Source: Sclerotiophoma versabilis (Eukaryota; Ascomycota; Dothideomycetes; Pleosporales; Didymellaceae). From it: a stretch of 64,000 nt of DNA. Of the stretch, positions 20,908-33,009 are shown piece after piece. Position 1 is the first letter of the stretch. The number at the start of each line of letters is the position of its first letter. The notes under the pieces are model-generated. The model was not told where the DNA came from. It ran no database searches and saw only the letters and a list, made by a program, of their open reading frames with translations. The position numbers and the translations under genes were made by a program. The stretch lies in contig JAAROD010000015.1 of assembly GCA_012274445.1 (NCBI GenBank), positions 3,472,001-3,536,000 on the forward strand, given 5' to 3'.

Positions 20908-22601
20908 TCATTTGTCGGGTAGTACGTACCTCCTCTCAACACTCATCTCCCTGTCGGCCTCATCCTCTCCCTCGAATCTCAGACGGACCAAGTTCTCCTT
21001 GCCGTCTGTGCTTGCGTCCCTTTCATCCTTTTCTTTCTTGATTCGCTCGGCAACCCAGTTAGCAACAACTTCTGCCTTGTAGAACGTTGTTGTATTTGGG
21101 TATAGCGCTAACACAACTCTCTTCTTTGGTAGATCGGGTAAGGTGGTGTTAGCAGATTTCGGCGGAATAGGAACGAGATGCGCGACGGAAGCGCGATACG
21201 GCTGATTCGGTGTCGGAGGATCTGGGTCTGCATCGATAATCTCATAGCGGCGCTGCTTGCCGTCGCCGATCACGCTGGTCACACGGCAGAGAATCCCTTC
21301 ACCCTCTTGATTGGCGCGTTGCTTACTGTTGCGGTAGAGAACCTCGGTGTTTGGCGAGAGGCGGCGAGGTGGTAGGTCTGGGTGGGAAGTCAGTCATGAG
21401 ACTATGATCGAGGGTTTTAAGAGAACAGAGAAGGTACATAAGCTGGGGGACATGAGTCTGACATGAACTACCTCACTAGACTAAGAAGCTAGGAGTATGT
21501 CCGTCAGAAGTGCAAGAAATGCTAGAGCGGGTATCTTTGCCGTCTAGTGTAACGCCGAAATATGACAGAAGACTCTGATCTGCTCGCTCAACGAGCGAAC
21601 CCCCTCTTTGATGAACTAGAAAAAGACCTGGGAATAGAAGAGCGACCCTTCTTACCCTTACCATTGTCATCATCTTCGGCTTTGACGCTGCCTTCGCGTA
21701 TGGGTACTGATCCTGCCCTGCTGCTGGTTGATTTTGCAATGAGCTTGTCCTTTTGGCTGATAACAACTTTTGGACTCGGTCCAGGGCTATCAGCTGCTAT
21801 GCTGTCGCGGTCATCAAGGGTGTCTGTGAGTTTACGTTTGCCTTGTCGGTCACGCGATTTGCCAACACTAGTGGCGCGTGATGCAGACGTAGGGGTATCG
21901 TCTGAGCTTCTGAGTGCCGACAAGATACCCATTTGTGTGCAGATGTCGTTGCCGCCGTCCTCTGATTTGAGGAGGCCTACCATCTCGTTATCTAGCTTGA
22001 TGAGATCACGGAGATTGGTCTCAAGCTCGTCGTCGATTCTTTCTGATGGCTGAGCTCCACGTGCTAGTCTTATCAGTATGGCTGGAAAAAACGGCGGATA
22101 GGGGTAGACAAACCTAAGCGAGCGTTCTGGGATGCCTCGAGATCCAGTATCTTCTTGCGAATAGCTTCTGCTTGTGCCTGTAGTTGATGTTAGAAGAGCT
22201 AGATAAAATGTGATAGTCCAGCACCATCAGAGCATATCAAAGATCACCTTGAGGTGGCATCGTAGGAACACTCAATGGACCGTTGGCAGCGTTGCATTTC
22301 GGCGACCGCTTACCATCAACGGTGCTATCTGTAGAATATTGTTCCACAGCTTGTGACCCTGCCTTGAGGCTCCAGAACGAGAGCTCCAGCACGATAACCA
22401 TGTGTATCCTCCAGAGCCCTTATTCCTCGGGTAGACATAACGAGATATATAGATATTGATGCGAGGATGGATGTGTGATGGCTTGCTTACCATAAGCTGG
22501 TCGATGTGACGCGTGTTGTCCTTGATCTGGTTCCAGAGTGATCTTTCCTCATCATACTCATCCTTCATCTGCCCAGCGCGGGGCCTGCTACGCGCTGCCA
22601 T
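20908..22601 (-). CDS. SGF29: SAGA-complex subunit SGF29 (tandem Tudor)
   Basis: Four exons in phase, 22491..22601, 22114..22177, 21662..22063 and 20908..21377, give 348 residues. The N-terminal region (exons 1-3) is a coiled-coil scaffold that tethers the protein to the complex, followed by a Ser/Lys-rich linker. The last exon holds the SGF29 C-terminal domain: an Asn-Thr-Glu-Val-Leu-Tyr entry strand, a Leu-Tyr-Pro-Asn-Thr-Thr-Thr-Phe-Tyr aromatic-cage segment and a Phe-Glu-Gly-Glu-Asp loop. In the family this tandem Tudor reads H3K4me2/3 and helps SAGA acetylate H3. The first and third introns are long for this genome (about 310 and 285 nt). The third uses a GTAAGG donor inside a Gly/Lys-rich run, so its exact edge is less certain than the rest. 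Confidence 0.88.
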
Positions 22602-22965
22602 CGTAAAAGGAGGTACACCCTAACGTTTTCCAAGCTCTTGCTGCCAGTCCCACGCACGACTACCTCGGAGCTTGACCGCTAACGCGCATGAGTACAGGGT
22701 GTTGAGATGAAGGCAGGAGGAGGAGAAAATGATAGTGTAGATAGTGCGGAGGTCAGCGAATGCAGGGTACAATGGCACTAAGCGGTTGGAAGGGGGATAG
22801 TGGTTGGAGTGGGACGCAGCTTAACTGAACCTACCGCCGATCTGGCGATGACGGCTGCGGGTGGAGAGCCTCCGGCGCAGTGGCTGGCGGACCCCACCAA
22901 AACTCCCTTGGAGCTCTGACGTTGCTGCCACCTTACCACCACAACAAAGCGAAGAGGTATTCAAA
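22602..22965. promoter_or_regulatory. Divergent promoter between SGF29 and PMI
   Basis: This 364-base region lies between two divergently transcribed genes and must serve both. It is GC-rich near the middle, and no gene or named motif is seen in it. Confidence 0.45.
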
Positions 22966-24540
22966 ATGCGCGTACCTTTGATAAGACTACAGTGCGGTAT
23001 GGCAGTTACCGCAAGCCCTCAACAATAGCAACATTGTACTGACCATCTCCAGGCGTCAACAGCTACGACTGGGGTGCGCTGCCCCACGCTTGATCTTTAC
23101 CCAGCGACATGCTGAAGCTCTCCAGGAAAGGTCGGCAAGGACTCTGCCGCCGCCAAGTACCACGCTGCTACAGCATCAGAGGACTTCTCTATTCAGGAAG
23201 ACAAGCCTTATGCTGAGGTGCGATTCTCTCAGATTAACAAGCAACTTGAAGTACTGATGCCTTCCCAGCTATGGATGGGCACCCACCCCTCTCTTCCTTC
23301 CAAGGACCTTGAGACGCAACGCTCCCTTCTCGAACTCGTCCAGGAGAACCAGTCTCTCCTTTCCGCCGATATTGCCGAGCGCTACGAGAACAAGTTGCCC
23401 TTCCTGTTCAAGGTCCTGTCTATTGGCAAGGCATTGAGCATCCAGGCCCACCCGAACAAGAAGCTTGCAGAGCAACTGCACAAGAAGGACCCAAAGAACT
23501 ACCCAGGTCAGGCGCACGTCCGCTTCCCAGAATACCCAGACTAACTCGACATTCAAGATGACAACCATAAGCCCGAGATGACCATCGCGGTCACACCTTT
23601 CGACGGGCTCTGTGGTTTCCGACCTCTCGGCGAGATCGCCCACTTCTTGAAGACCATCCCATCCCTGCGCAAGCTTGTTGGTGAGGAAGAGGCCAAGAAC
23701 TTTGAGAGTGCAGTCAAGGGCAAGGAAACGTCGGATAAGGAGGAGGACGTCAAGGCCAACAAAAAGGCTCTTCAGTCAGCGTTCACAAAGGTCATGAACA
23801 CCGACAAGGACGCCCTTGCTTCGGCTGCAAAGGAACTCATCTCCGCTGCCAAATCGGAGGGCTCATCCTTCGCTGGTAATGGTGGCCCGTCCAACGATGG
23901 CCAGGAGCTTGCTGATCTCGTCGTTCGCCTCGACTCCCAGTTCCCCGGCGACATTGGGCTGTTCGTCCAGTTCTTCCTGAACTACGTCAAGCTTGATATT
24001 GGTGAAGCTATGTTCCTCAAGGCCGACGATATCCACGCCTACCTTTCTGGAGACATCATCGAATGCATGGCCTCATCTGACAACGTCGTGCGCGCCGGCT
24101 TCACACCCAAATTTAAAGACGTTGACACCCTCACCACAATGCTGACGTACTCGTACGCGCCCATTAGCGAGCAGAAGATGAACCCTACAGATTATGCCTA
24201 CGCGAAGATGAACATCACTGCGTACTCGTCGAACTCCTCGAACACCCTATACGACCCACCAATTCCCGAGTTCGCGGTCGTCAGGACGGCGCTAAATAAG
24301 AGCGGCGCGAAGAGCACCTTTGACCCCATCGACGGCCCTAGTATCGTGCTGTGCACCAAAGGCAAGGGCACAATTAGTGTGGGACCCAAAAAAGAGGAGC
24401 TGAAGGAGGGTTACGTGTACTTTGTTGGCGCGACCGCGGAGGTAGTCATCGAGAGCGAAACCGACGCCGGGGACGAGGAGGGCTTGGTCACGTTCAAAGC
24501 TTTTTGCCAGCTTGATGAGGAGGCAAAGCAGAAGCTTTAA
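22966..24540 (+). CDS. PMI40: Mannose-6-phosphate isomerase, type I
   Basis: Five exons (22966..22996, 23053..23073, 23126..23217, 23269..23506, 23558..24540) give 454 residues, the usual length for the family. Exon 2 is only 21 nt but is required: it supplies the Val-Asn-Ser-Tyr-Asp-Trp-Gly motif of the N terminus. The zinc-site segments are present: Glu-Leu-Trp-Met-Gly-Thr-His-Pro, the Ile-Gln-Ala-His-Pro-Asn-Lys block in exon 4, and the Lys-Pro-Glu-Met block at the start of exon 5. The enzyme interconverts fructose-6-P and mannose-6-P in the cytosol. It supplies GDP-mannose for protein glycosylation, GPI anchors and cell-wall mannan. It is expected to be essential unless mannose is supplied. 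Confidence 0.96.
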
Positions 24541-25246
24541 CACGGCTGCCGAAGGATCCGCTGGATATGTCCAGCATGACACAAAACGAATAATGAGAAA
24601 TGGAATGACCCCCTGCGCCAAACACGCCCTCCGTGATTATTCTACGCCCTGTCATGTACAATGTCGTCTACGTTCGATAGTAGTGAGTAGAACCTACTTC
24701 TTTAGGCATATTCAACATATTTGTTATTACGAGTGCAGAAAACCCATAGGGCTGAGGTTGTCATACCACGCCCTTGACAATGACACGGCGCGCCCTGGGG
24801 CGTACAGGTCGTTAGCTGCAATCGATACTTTTGCAGCAGACCTGCCGTACTAGGCATGCCCGTGATCAAAACAACGCTGAAGGGTATCTGCGGTTCCATT
24901 GCCGACATGGGATGAATTCTGGTCCGTTCAAACATGAATTGAATGTGAAAGAGAGCTCCACAACAGCGCGACCCCTGCTCAGGCTAAGACGCTAAGCCTT
25001 ACCTGCGCGACTGCTCACTCCCGCGGTGCAACTTCCCCACACTCAAACCTCTGGCGCATTGCATTTGGAATTTGATTCAGAGGTCCAGCATAGTTTCCAG
25101 CATTTGCAGCTTGTCCCGTTACTTTAGCAGCATCCAAGCCTTCGATCTGTCCAAGACAGCACAACCCTACAAGCTCTCGCATCCACATCTCCACCCACCC
25201 ACCGCGCCGCGGCGCCTGCCACCCGCCCAATCTCCCGCCCATCACA
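24541..25246. other. Intergenic, 0.7 kb, no gene seen
   Basis: It holds the 3' end of the isomerase transcript and the promoter of the coiled-coil gene. The last 100 bases are pyrimidine/CA-rich, typical of a fungal 5' leader. Confidence 0.4.
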
Positions 25247-26125
25247 ATGAACAACTACTCCTTCCTGGACAGCACGGGCAACGTCGCGATGCCGCGCAGT
25301 GCACCCTCGCCCTCGCCCTCGCAAGCATCTCAAATGAACATGAACGGCGCACCGCAGCAGAACGGCATTCCGATGGTCAACGGCCTGCCCTCGGGCGGCC
25401 AGCAGACAGACATGAACCACCTGTGGACCGTGGTGCAGCAGCTGTCGGCGATGCTGGAGGAGAACAAAGCGCAGACCCAGGGCGTCTTGAACGGGGTGCA
25501 GGCTTTGCAACAGCGCGCTGCCGAGGAAGGGGGAGGACTGGCGAACCACATCAGCGCGCGGGAGGTGAACGGGGAGATAAGCGGTACGCCACCCTCTCTT
25601 ACACCCACGCCTGGAAAGCCTGCAGGCCCCCACCACGCATACTCGCATGCGTATCAATGCTAATGGTTGAAATCAAAAGCAGCATCCCGCGCCGCCGAAC
25701 TGAGCACACTCCAATCCCGCCTCTCCACCGCAGAAACCACAATCTCCTCACTCACCACCCACAACCAATCCCTTACCGGGCTGATCACCGACTACGAAAA
25801 CGCCCTCACCCTGCTACTGGACAGACTGCGCCCCTATGCGTATAACCAAACATCCTCGATCCTCGCGCTGCACAAACACTATCAAGGCTTGCTGGAAGCC
25901 GAGCGCGCGACCAGCATGCAGTTACGACTGGAGCATGCAGAATGGCAAGCGGGACTGGGACGGGTGGCGGAGTACGCTCGACAGGCGCTGAAGGTGCAAG
26001 GTGAAGCTGAGGAGCCGCTTGTCGCCGAGTTGAAGAGTTTGAAGGAGGAGAATCGCGTGTTGAGGGGATTGGCGGGGTGGGAGGAGAGGGTGGATAGCAG
26101 TGATGAAGAGGAGGAGAAGGCGTGA
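25247..26125 (+). CDS. Coiled-coil protein, unknown function
   Basis: Two exons, 25247..25583 and 25680..26125, separated by a 96-nt intron, give 260 residues. The N-terminal 60 residues are low-complexity (Ser, Pro, Asn, Gln, Met). From about residue 65 the sequence is helical with heptad-like spacing, first around Leu-Trp-Thr-Val-Val-Gln-Gln-Leu and again through exon 2. A short conserved-looking segment (Tyr-Glu-Asn-Ala-Leu...Leu-Asp-Arg-Leu-Arg-Pro-Tyr) sits between helices. The tail is acidic (Asp-Ser-Ser-Asp-Glu-Glu-Glu-Glu). It has no catalytic motif. It is probably a structural or adaptor protein that oligomerises; no family name is given. Confidence 0.8.
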
Positions 26126-26500
26126 ATACACAGCGACGGGATGAGGCTTCTATCTGGACAATGCATAGCGACGGCGTTTGAGGGGTATGGGATATGCTAT
26201 AGATATGTGCAACACGACAGCGTTGCAGCTACATGATTGCGAACCCCTATAATTCAAAGATTATTGGAAAGAATTTCATCACCCAGATGAATCGTCGTCT
26301 TCCTGTCTCCAGATACCCCGACTGCAGCACGAATCCAAGTCACCTCCCAAGGCGCAACAGCCCAGACATCTCCGGTAACCATAATAGGACCACCAGCATT
26401 CCCAATACCGGCAGTAGCAATACCGGCACGACTCCGGGCCATCACAGCGCAGATGTCTTGTAAACCGCGACTCCCGTTTGCCACCGGGCTTGTAAGCGTC
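26126..26500. other. Short stretch between convergent genes
   Basis: A minus-strand frame from 26553 to 26254 (opened by TTG, not ATG) is Gly/Ala-rich and might be a shifted continuation of the broken gene at 26501-27820. No start, motif or join could be supported. Confidence 0.3.
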
Positions 26501-27820
26501 CTATGACCCGAACGATTCAACCCGCCCACGATTATCGTAATTTTTCGGTTCAAAGCTCAGGTATCTCCAGATACTCCAGTTCCAACACCAGAACCCTGAA
26601 TCCAAACACGAACCCTGGTCGGCGCTGCGGCAGTGTTCAGGCTGGGGGTTGTCCAGTCCGGTCATAGGGTGTTTGCCGGGTACATAAGTGCGCATTGGGA
26701 TAGGACTTGAGCCAAAAATCCTGCCTATTGTTCTTGTGCTTGGACCAAAGGTCCCCTCTTCCAAGTTAACACCGGTAGGATCGATCAGTCGATCAGTCGA
26801 ATGCACGCTCGGTAATGGCGATTCTGGTATTTCGACATCGTTGAATTCCTCAAACTCGCTGGCAGCCTCTGCGCGCGGTCTAGCGGCCTCTGGGTATTCC
26901 TGTGAGGGAACCGCGTACCTTTCAAGGACAGACTGCTAGTCATCGTCCATCTCCCTCTGCTCCGGAGTCAATCGACCTCTGATCTCTGACTGTTTTCTTG
27001 CTTCTGCTTCTTTCCTTTTCCCATCGCTATTCGCTTCCGCAATCCCCTTCTGCTTAGGAGCTAGCCAGTTGTTGATCTTGGCTGTCAGCTTTCTGACCAT
27101 TTGCTCCATGGATTCGTTTGGATGCGTGGCCAGCTTCCATTTGGCCTTGATGACAGCTTCATTGAGGCGGGCTTCGCCGAGGCTATCGGGCCGCGGTTCG
27201 TAGCGTGTCTCCTACGGCACGCGGTATTTGGTCGCCGTAACAATCTCTAGGGCTCCATATGGGTGGGGTACGGAACTTGCACGGGCGCGTGATGAAGAGC
27301 TTGTCGGTCGAGGTGTCGTAGCTCTGGAAGTTTCTGGTGATAAATCGGGCGTTTCGCGGATCTTTGTCATCTTGAGAGCTTCGCAGATGGCTTTAAGAGG
27401 CACGTAAGATGTATTGGATGAGGGTGTGTCCCGGCTGGTAGTTTGGTCGACGATGGTGGTCGTGCGAAGTGGGCTGGGGTTGGGGCTACCTGCGACATTG
27501 AGTGCCAACACCCTGGCGCGTTGCCGTTTTTCTTTTCTTGTAAGTTGGCGTTGGAAGGCTCGTGTTGTGGCTTTTGGTGGCATTGAATGACCTGCAGAGG
27601 ATATACGTAATGCTGGAGGTAATTCAGGCCGGTATGCCGAGGCAGCGCCTGTCTTTAGAAGTTCCGCTCGTCTGTTCACGGTCGTCGATCCTGAGTAGAG
27701 CCGAAAGGAAGCTGTGGGATTCGGCACCAATGGCATGCTGTGAGATATGGAAGGTAGGTCGTAGACTGTTGATGTGTTAATCAGGACCACAATTATACGT
27801 TTTGAGTACGTACTACTCAT
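26501..27820 (-). pseudogene. Unrecognised gene interrupted by two in-frame amber codons
   Basis: A short first exon from ATG 27820 joins, across an intron ending at 27738, to a frame that runs without a shift to 26501. It is interrupted only by TAG at 27212-27214 and TAG at 26936-26938. The sequence between and after both stops is plainly protein-like: a Lys/Glu-rich helical block with Asn-Asn-Trp-Leu, then an acidic Glu-Phe-Glu-Glu-Phe segment and a Pro/Gly/Thr-rich region. Both stops sit where Gln (CAG) would read naturally. A 60-nt GTACCC..TAG intron at 27212..27271 could remove the first stop, but no convincing intron removes the second. No domain is recognised. Either the gene is dead, or it yields a product of at most about 180-250 residues. 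Confidence 0.55.
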
Positions 27821-28035
27821 AATGAATAACAATGAGTGAGAGACTAACGATGGCCGATGATATCGTTGTTTGCGATGGTTGCTGCGTTGGTGGTGGTGTT
27901 GGTGTCGGATCAGCCAGGATGAAGTCTGGTACATAGTCGCGCCTGCCGCCTGGAATGGCATCAGTAGGAAGTGGTTGTGACTGCCCAACACCCAGACTTC
28001 AGTCAAGTGCAAGCCTTGCACGACAAAGGGCACCT

Positions 28036-28788
28036 TCACCAACTTGCTAAAATCGCATCGAGCTTCTTCTTACTCTGCCCTTGCAAAGCCAGGATATCAA
28101 CGTCACCATCTTCACCCGCCGTAGCAGGTACCTGCACATCCCCGAACCTCTCGCCTACCCGTCCTGCAACACGTATGGCCAGCGTCCTCGTCTTCGCCAG
28201 CTCAGGTGCAAGCGGCGCATCCCTCCACACCAAATTCGGCTGTATGTTCTCTTTGGGCTTTTGGTACGGTTCAAGCAGTGCGAGGAGCGTGCGGTGTGTG
28301 GTGAGTTTGGTTTGAAGACACAGACGCTGCGCCGAGAGGTCTTGTAGTCGGGCGAGGGCGGCGGTGTAGTCATCTTGGTCAACGTCGCTGGCGGGTGTAC
28401 GGTCGGCGGACGTGTCCCAGATGGTGGGAAGCTTAACAATGTTCTCGTCAAGGGTGAGGTTGTCATTCTGGCACAGTGTGGTGCCGCCTTCCTCTGGCGC
28501 TTCTTCGGCATCCTCATCGTCTATGCCGCGGGCGCCAGATTCCCAGTACAGGTCATCAATTTGTGAGACGATGTGATCGATCATTTGCCTGCTGTATACT
28601 TTGCGCGAGTGCTGTTTCAGGTCGCGATTGACCTTGTCCAAGGCGCCTTTGACAACGCTGAGCTCAATGCCTCCATCCTCTGCTATGGTCCTGAGCCGCT
28701 GTGACGGTATGATTGCGCGCGAAAGGTGGTGTTTCTTGGCTTGCAGGAAGAAATATTTCTGTTCTACGATGGTGCCCTGTTTTGACAT
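28036..28788 (-). CDS. FTA4: Kinetochore Sim4-complex subunit Fta4
   Basis: Single exon of 250 residues from ATG 28788. The frame runs four codons further up, but that start is GTG. The N-terminal helices contain Leu-Asp-Lys-Val-Asn-Arg-Asp-Leu-Lys and Ile-Asp-Asp-Leu-Tyr, an acidic loop follows, and the C-terminal helical half carries the Leu-Leu-Glu-Pro-Tyr...Gln-Pro-Asn-Leu-Val block. These match the Fta4 family, the fungal CENP-U-like component of the inner kinetochore (CCAN/Sim4) that links centromeric chromatin to the outer kinetochore. The protein is mostly coiled-coil, as expected for this complex. Its start lies about 500 bases from the CSC1-type gene. Confidence 0.78.
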   Translation of the reverse strand: MSKQGTIVEQKYFFLQAKKHHLSRAIIPSQRLRTIAEDGGIELSVVKGALDKVNRDLKQHSRKVYSRQMIDHIVSQIDDLYWESGARGIDDEDAEEAPEEGGTTLCQNDNLTLDENIVKLPTIWDTSADRTPASDVDQDDYTAALARLQDLSAQRLCLQTKLTTHRTLLALLEPYQKPKENIQPNLVWRDAPLAPELAKTRTLAIRVAGRVGERFGDVQVPATAGEDGDVDILALQGQSKKKLDAILASW

Positions 28789-29274
28789 TGTTGTGGTCAC
28801 GCTCAGATAAGAGTCCAGGCTGTGTCGATGTTAGATCGGAGAGTTTGCGTGGAGTTGCGCGGTTGATGCGACGGACGCGTCGTGGAGAACTTAGCGTGAC
28901 ACGTCAGACACGTGATCAACCATTCACCACTCGGTGCACGCATTCTCAGAACCTGCCACAACACTGGCAAGCGTTTTTGGAGCATGCTTCTTCCTTAATT
29001 TTCTTGTATAAGTGAGATATTAGCACCGGGAGCAATAAGAGGAACGATTCTGCAGGTTGGTCGAGCTCAGAATCAAGTACATTAAGTATGATTGTATTGC
29101 GCCCTATTTATCTCACAAATTATGCAGTAGGGGTATAACTCCGGCCTTCATGCAGAAGAGCGGCAAGCGCTATGTTTACCATGCAAGCCGCGCACGCTAT
29201 GCAAATGAACCCAATGAAAATAAGAATGCTCGCTAACAATCAAAAGGAATTCAGGTCGTTCTTTTGGGCCTTCT
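28789..29274. other. Intergenic, 0.5 kb
   Basis: Promoter of FTA4 and 3' end of the channel gene, both minus strand. No coding signal is seen. Confidence 0.4.
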
Positions 29275-32200
29275 CTACACTTCCAAGTTCTCGAATGGAT
29301 CGCGGTCAGGTGGTAGTCCCCTATACATGACCTTGCCCCTTCCATCCAACCTCGCATTCACACTTGTAATCCAGATCCTCGGGCTGAACGCACTCGTTCG
29401 CTGGATCTCATCCTTAGAAATCCCCAGCTCGTCATGCGGGATCCACACGGCAGGCTGAATGGTGCGCGTCGCGGGATGCTGGAAGCTGCGTTTAATGAGC
29501 TTTTGGCGCGCTTCCGGCTCAATGTCTGCCAGCTCGTCGTCAATGTTATCGAACAGATTAGCAGTGGGCAGGACCTGGGATTCGATGTCGCGCACGGGAC
29601 GAGAAACGCCGTCTGTGACATCTTGCAAGCCGCGCTTAAGAGTATCTGTGAAGGCATCGAGAGGATCCTTACGCTTCTGCTTTTTAGACGTTTTGTGCGA
29701 GCGCGAGCGCGAGCGGCTGCCATTGACGGATGTGCGCGACTTGTTAGCCCATGTAGTCTTGCGAGATCGTTCGGGACTGTCGAAACTCCTGAGTTCGTAC
29801 ACTTCATTCCCGTTTCCTGAAGGCGTTTGCTGTGCGTCCAAGCGGTCCATTGCCTCCATGTGTGCGCGTTCGCGTTCTTCTGCAGTCTTGGCTGCGTTCT
29901 CTCCAATAAGCGATTGGCGCTCTGCATCATCTGTCTCAGTCCAGCGTGCGGCTTGAGCACGCTGAAACTCCTCGTCACGCGCGACAGCCTCGTCCTCAAA
30001 AGTGATAGGGAGGTAGGTAAATAGCGGACCAAAGGCTCGGTTGAGCAGAAATTGGAAGAGTACAGTAAAGACCATGACTACGATCATGATGACCGCATGG
30101 GGAACACAAGCTCTGTTGGACTGTAGGAAGAACAGACCAATAAGGCATAGCTCAAGGAAGTACAGACCAGTAAAGAGCTGGTTGACGGCCTTTGGGAAGA
30201 TCAATCCGTTCGTTTCGGCCTTAGCGTACGAGACGTAAATCATCTGGTATCGATAGGTGAACCAGAACAAGCAGAAAGTAATCAACATCATGATGATGAT
30301 CAGTGGCGAGATGACTGAGTAGATGATACCGATCGCGCCAAAGTTGGTGTATACCGGAATCATAGTACCCCAGTTGATGCCTGACCTATTCAATATCCTA
30401 GAGACCTTCTCGCGAGGCGTCGTGTCGAAGAACCCAAAGAGCAGAATGATTGCAACTGCACCAATCTGGAGCAATGTACCAGAGCTGATACTGAGGGCCT
30501 GTAGAATCATGTATGAGAAGAAGTAGTTTGCAGCCTTAGGCAGGTTCTCGGCCAAAGTCTGAGGGACGCTGATAGGATCGTTGGTGATTTTTTCGATCGT
30601 GGCCGTGATACCCGTAGAGAGCGAGACAACCAAGAACAACTGGACGAACACAAAGGCAAAATAAAAGTTTTGCACCAGGAGCTCACGCTCCCCAGATGTT
30701 GTAGTGCCTGTGGCTCCGGCTAAGAACCTCAGGAGGATCGGTAGAACAGCGAAAAGAATGGCCAAAAACAGAGGAGGTAGAACACCCTGAACGAAACTGA
30801 TTGCCCAGCCTGGGAGTTTATTGAGGAAATCCAGGAAAGGCAGCTCGTCGGTCAGGGTGGAGATCTGAGATAGTGCTCCGGTGAAAGAGACTGGAATACC
30901 CCAGAAGATAATAAGGGCGATGATCAATAAGATAACGCCAAAGAGTCGAAGATATCGCTCCCACCATTTCATCGTGAGATTTTCCCAGAGCACGTAGTTA
31001 GGGTTGACCTCTACAGTTCGAGGGTTCATCTGCCTAGGGACGTGGTGACTCAGCGACTGACATGCCATATGTGCGGCTACCTGGTGATTGAATTGGATAA
31101 AAGCGGAGTTCATCAGTGGGTAACGCTCAGGGTGAGCCTGATCCTCGTCAATCTCTGCGTTGAGGCGTGCTAACTCTTTGCGGCAATGGTAGATCGTGTC
31201 GACCTTTTTGCCAATTAAAGGAATAGACGGCCACCAATCCCACTTGAAGAGAGGGAGGCGCATCGTTTCACGGTCCTTTGGCGTGATGTATGTTCTCCAA
31301 AGTGCGTTGTCGTCATCCTCGAGAAGAGCTTCGTTGTACACGCCTCTGTAGTCGTACTTGACTTTTACAGGATCTTTCAGGTCCTCTGGCAACACTTCGC
31401 CGGGTTTGCGGAAAGGCCGAGGGCTCGCAAAATCGTCGCTCATGCGTCGCAGTGGCCGAAGCGGGTTCAAGCGTGAGTTGCTAAGCTTCTGGAGCGCGCC
31501 CTTCTTCTCTGGCTTCTCTTCGTGCTTCTGTTTGTGCTTGTGCTTTTCGTCAGGTGTGCTTGTCTCTGTAATAACCCGTTCAGAATCCAGCTGGTCTTGG
31601 TCAGGAGCTGCCAATGGAGAGTAAGTGTCGCTACTTGCGCCTCTTTGCGCAAAGTCTGCAGAAGTTGGTGAAGAAATTGGTCGATCGTCGCTGCTGTCAA
31701 GGTGAGGCTGCGCGCGTCCGTGCTTGTCCTTCCCGGCAAAAGCGCCCTTGAAACCACCGTATAGCTTCTTGTTGAAGTTGCCTACGCCTTGACCCACATC
31801 GCGGAAGCCATCTCCAACAGCATGCAAGCCCTGACCCACGAAAGGTATTGGAAATATGGGTTTCTTGCGTGAAGGCGACGAGGAGCGGGACGATGAGGAC
31901 GACGCGGAGGAAGCGCTTTCTTCCAAAACAGACTGCAGTTGCCGCTCAATCTGGTGAGGGTTACCGGCATCCATGCCGTGATCAACGGTCTCATTGGCGA
32001 TCTCATGGTCCTTCTGCGCCTCTTCCGTCTTCCTCTCCTTCTTGGTCTTCTTCTTCTTGCCCTCTTCTTTCGCCTTGGCCTCCAGCTTCTCCTTGTACTT
32101 CTTGGTACACTTGATGATCAATTTGGTTTCAGCTGACTCCAGGGCCCTCGCGATTTTGCTCCGCTTATTGACTTTGTCCTGCAACTCATCGTAGTTGCGG

Positions 32201-33009
32201 TTGATCCAGATCTCCTTTATGCCACCAGGAAACACATCATAAAGCGCATCAAGCGCAGCCATCGTAAGCCATTTGCGCGGAATACTCTGCACCAGAATGG
32301 TGGTTGCGGAAGCGCGTATACGGTGCTCCGGCATTGTGAGAATAGTCTGCCTTAGGCGGACAAACCTCCTCAAAGCCAAGAAGAAATTAAAGCAGACCCA
32401 GCATACGACGAGTACGGCCAAGATGAGATGTGCCCACAGTCGGTGCTGTTTGTTCTGTACGCCCACGTTCGGCCACGCGAACGAATCAAGTCCTGACACC
32501 CCGTCCACATCTCCAGCGCGGTTGATTGGCAGCAATATTGGGAGGATGACACAGGCCATGGGTATAAATATGCGAAGTAGCAACTGCAGGTACTGGAGGA
32601 ACAAGAAGCCGTCAACGCCTGCAATGCGGATCAGTTCTTTGTCGCTGATTTTGAACACAGTCTTGATGGATTCAATAGCGGTGACGGGCGCTGCGATGCG
32701 TTTAGCCTCCGGTACGTAAGCTGTTTTGTAGTAACTGCAAACTGTTAGCTTGATCGTAAGAAATGGGCGCAGTACGTGCTATATCCTCTGGAACAGACTC
32801 TGTCGTTGTGTAGGCGCCTGAGTCGCGCTCTTCTTTGACCGTGTGACCTTCCAGTTGCCACTCAAGATCAGGAAAAAGCCCATCTGCACACCAAAAACGA
32901 CAGCAGCAGTGGACAGGGAGGCGGCGAAGTTCTCGATGCTCTGATTCTCCTTAGTTAGAGCCGCACCTGGGCCAGATGTGGCATCCGCCCCGGACCCTGT
33001 AGACGACAT
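29275..33009 (-). CDS. CSC1/OSCA/TMEM63-type cation channel (DUF221)
   Basis: Two exons, 32780..33009 and 29275..32734, give about 1229 residues. Exon 1 encodes a short tail and the first membrane helix. The join to exon 2 works in phase only with a GC donor (GCACGT at 32779) and a GCAG acceptor. Order along the protein: three N-terminal helices (RSN1_TM), a long cytosolic region (PHM7_cyt, here enlarged by Lys/Glu- and Ser-rich stretches around residues 300-480), then seven or eight helices (RSN1_7TM) and a charged C-terminal tail of about 250 residues (PHM7_ext). Family members are osmo- or mechanosensitive, calcium-permeable channels, and some yeast relatives act in exocytosis or phosphate response. 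Residence at the plasma membrane is likely. Confidence 0.9.

Noticed and set aside
22200..22490. A micro-exon inside SGF29 intron 1
   Set aside because: A 15-nt piece with good borders (ending ATG before GTAAGC) exists, but the flanking exons already join in phase and nothing requires it.
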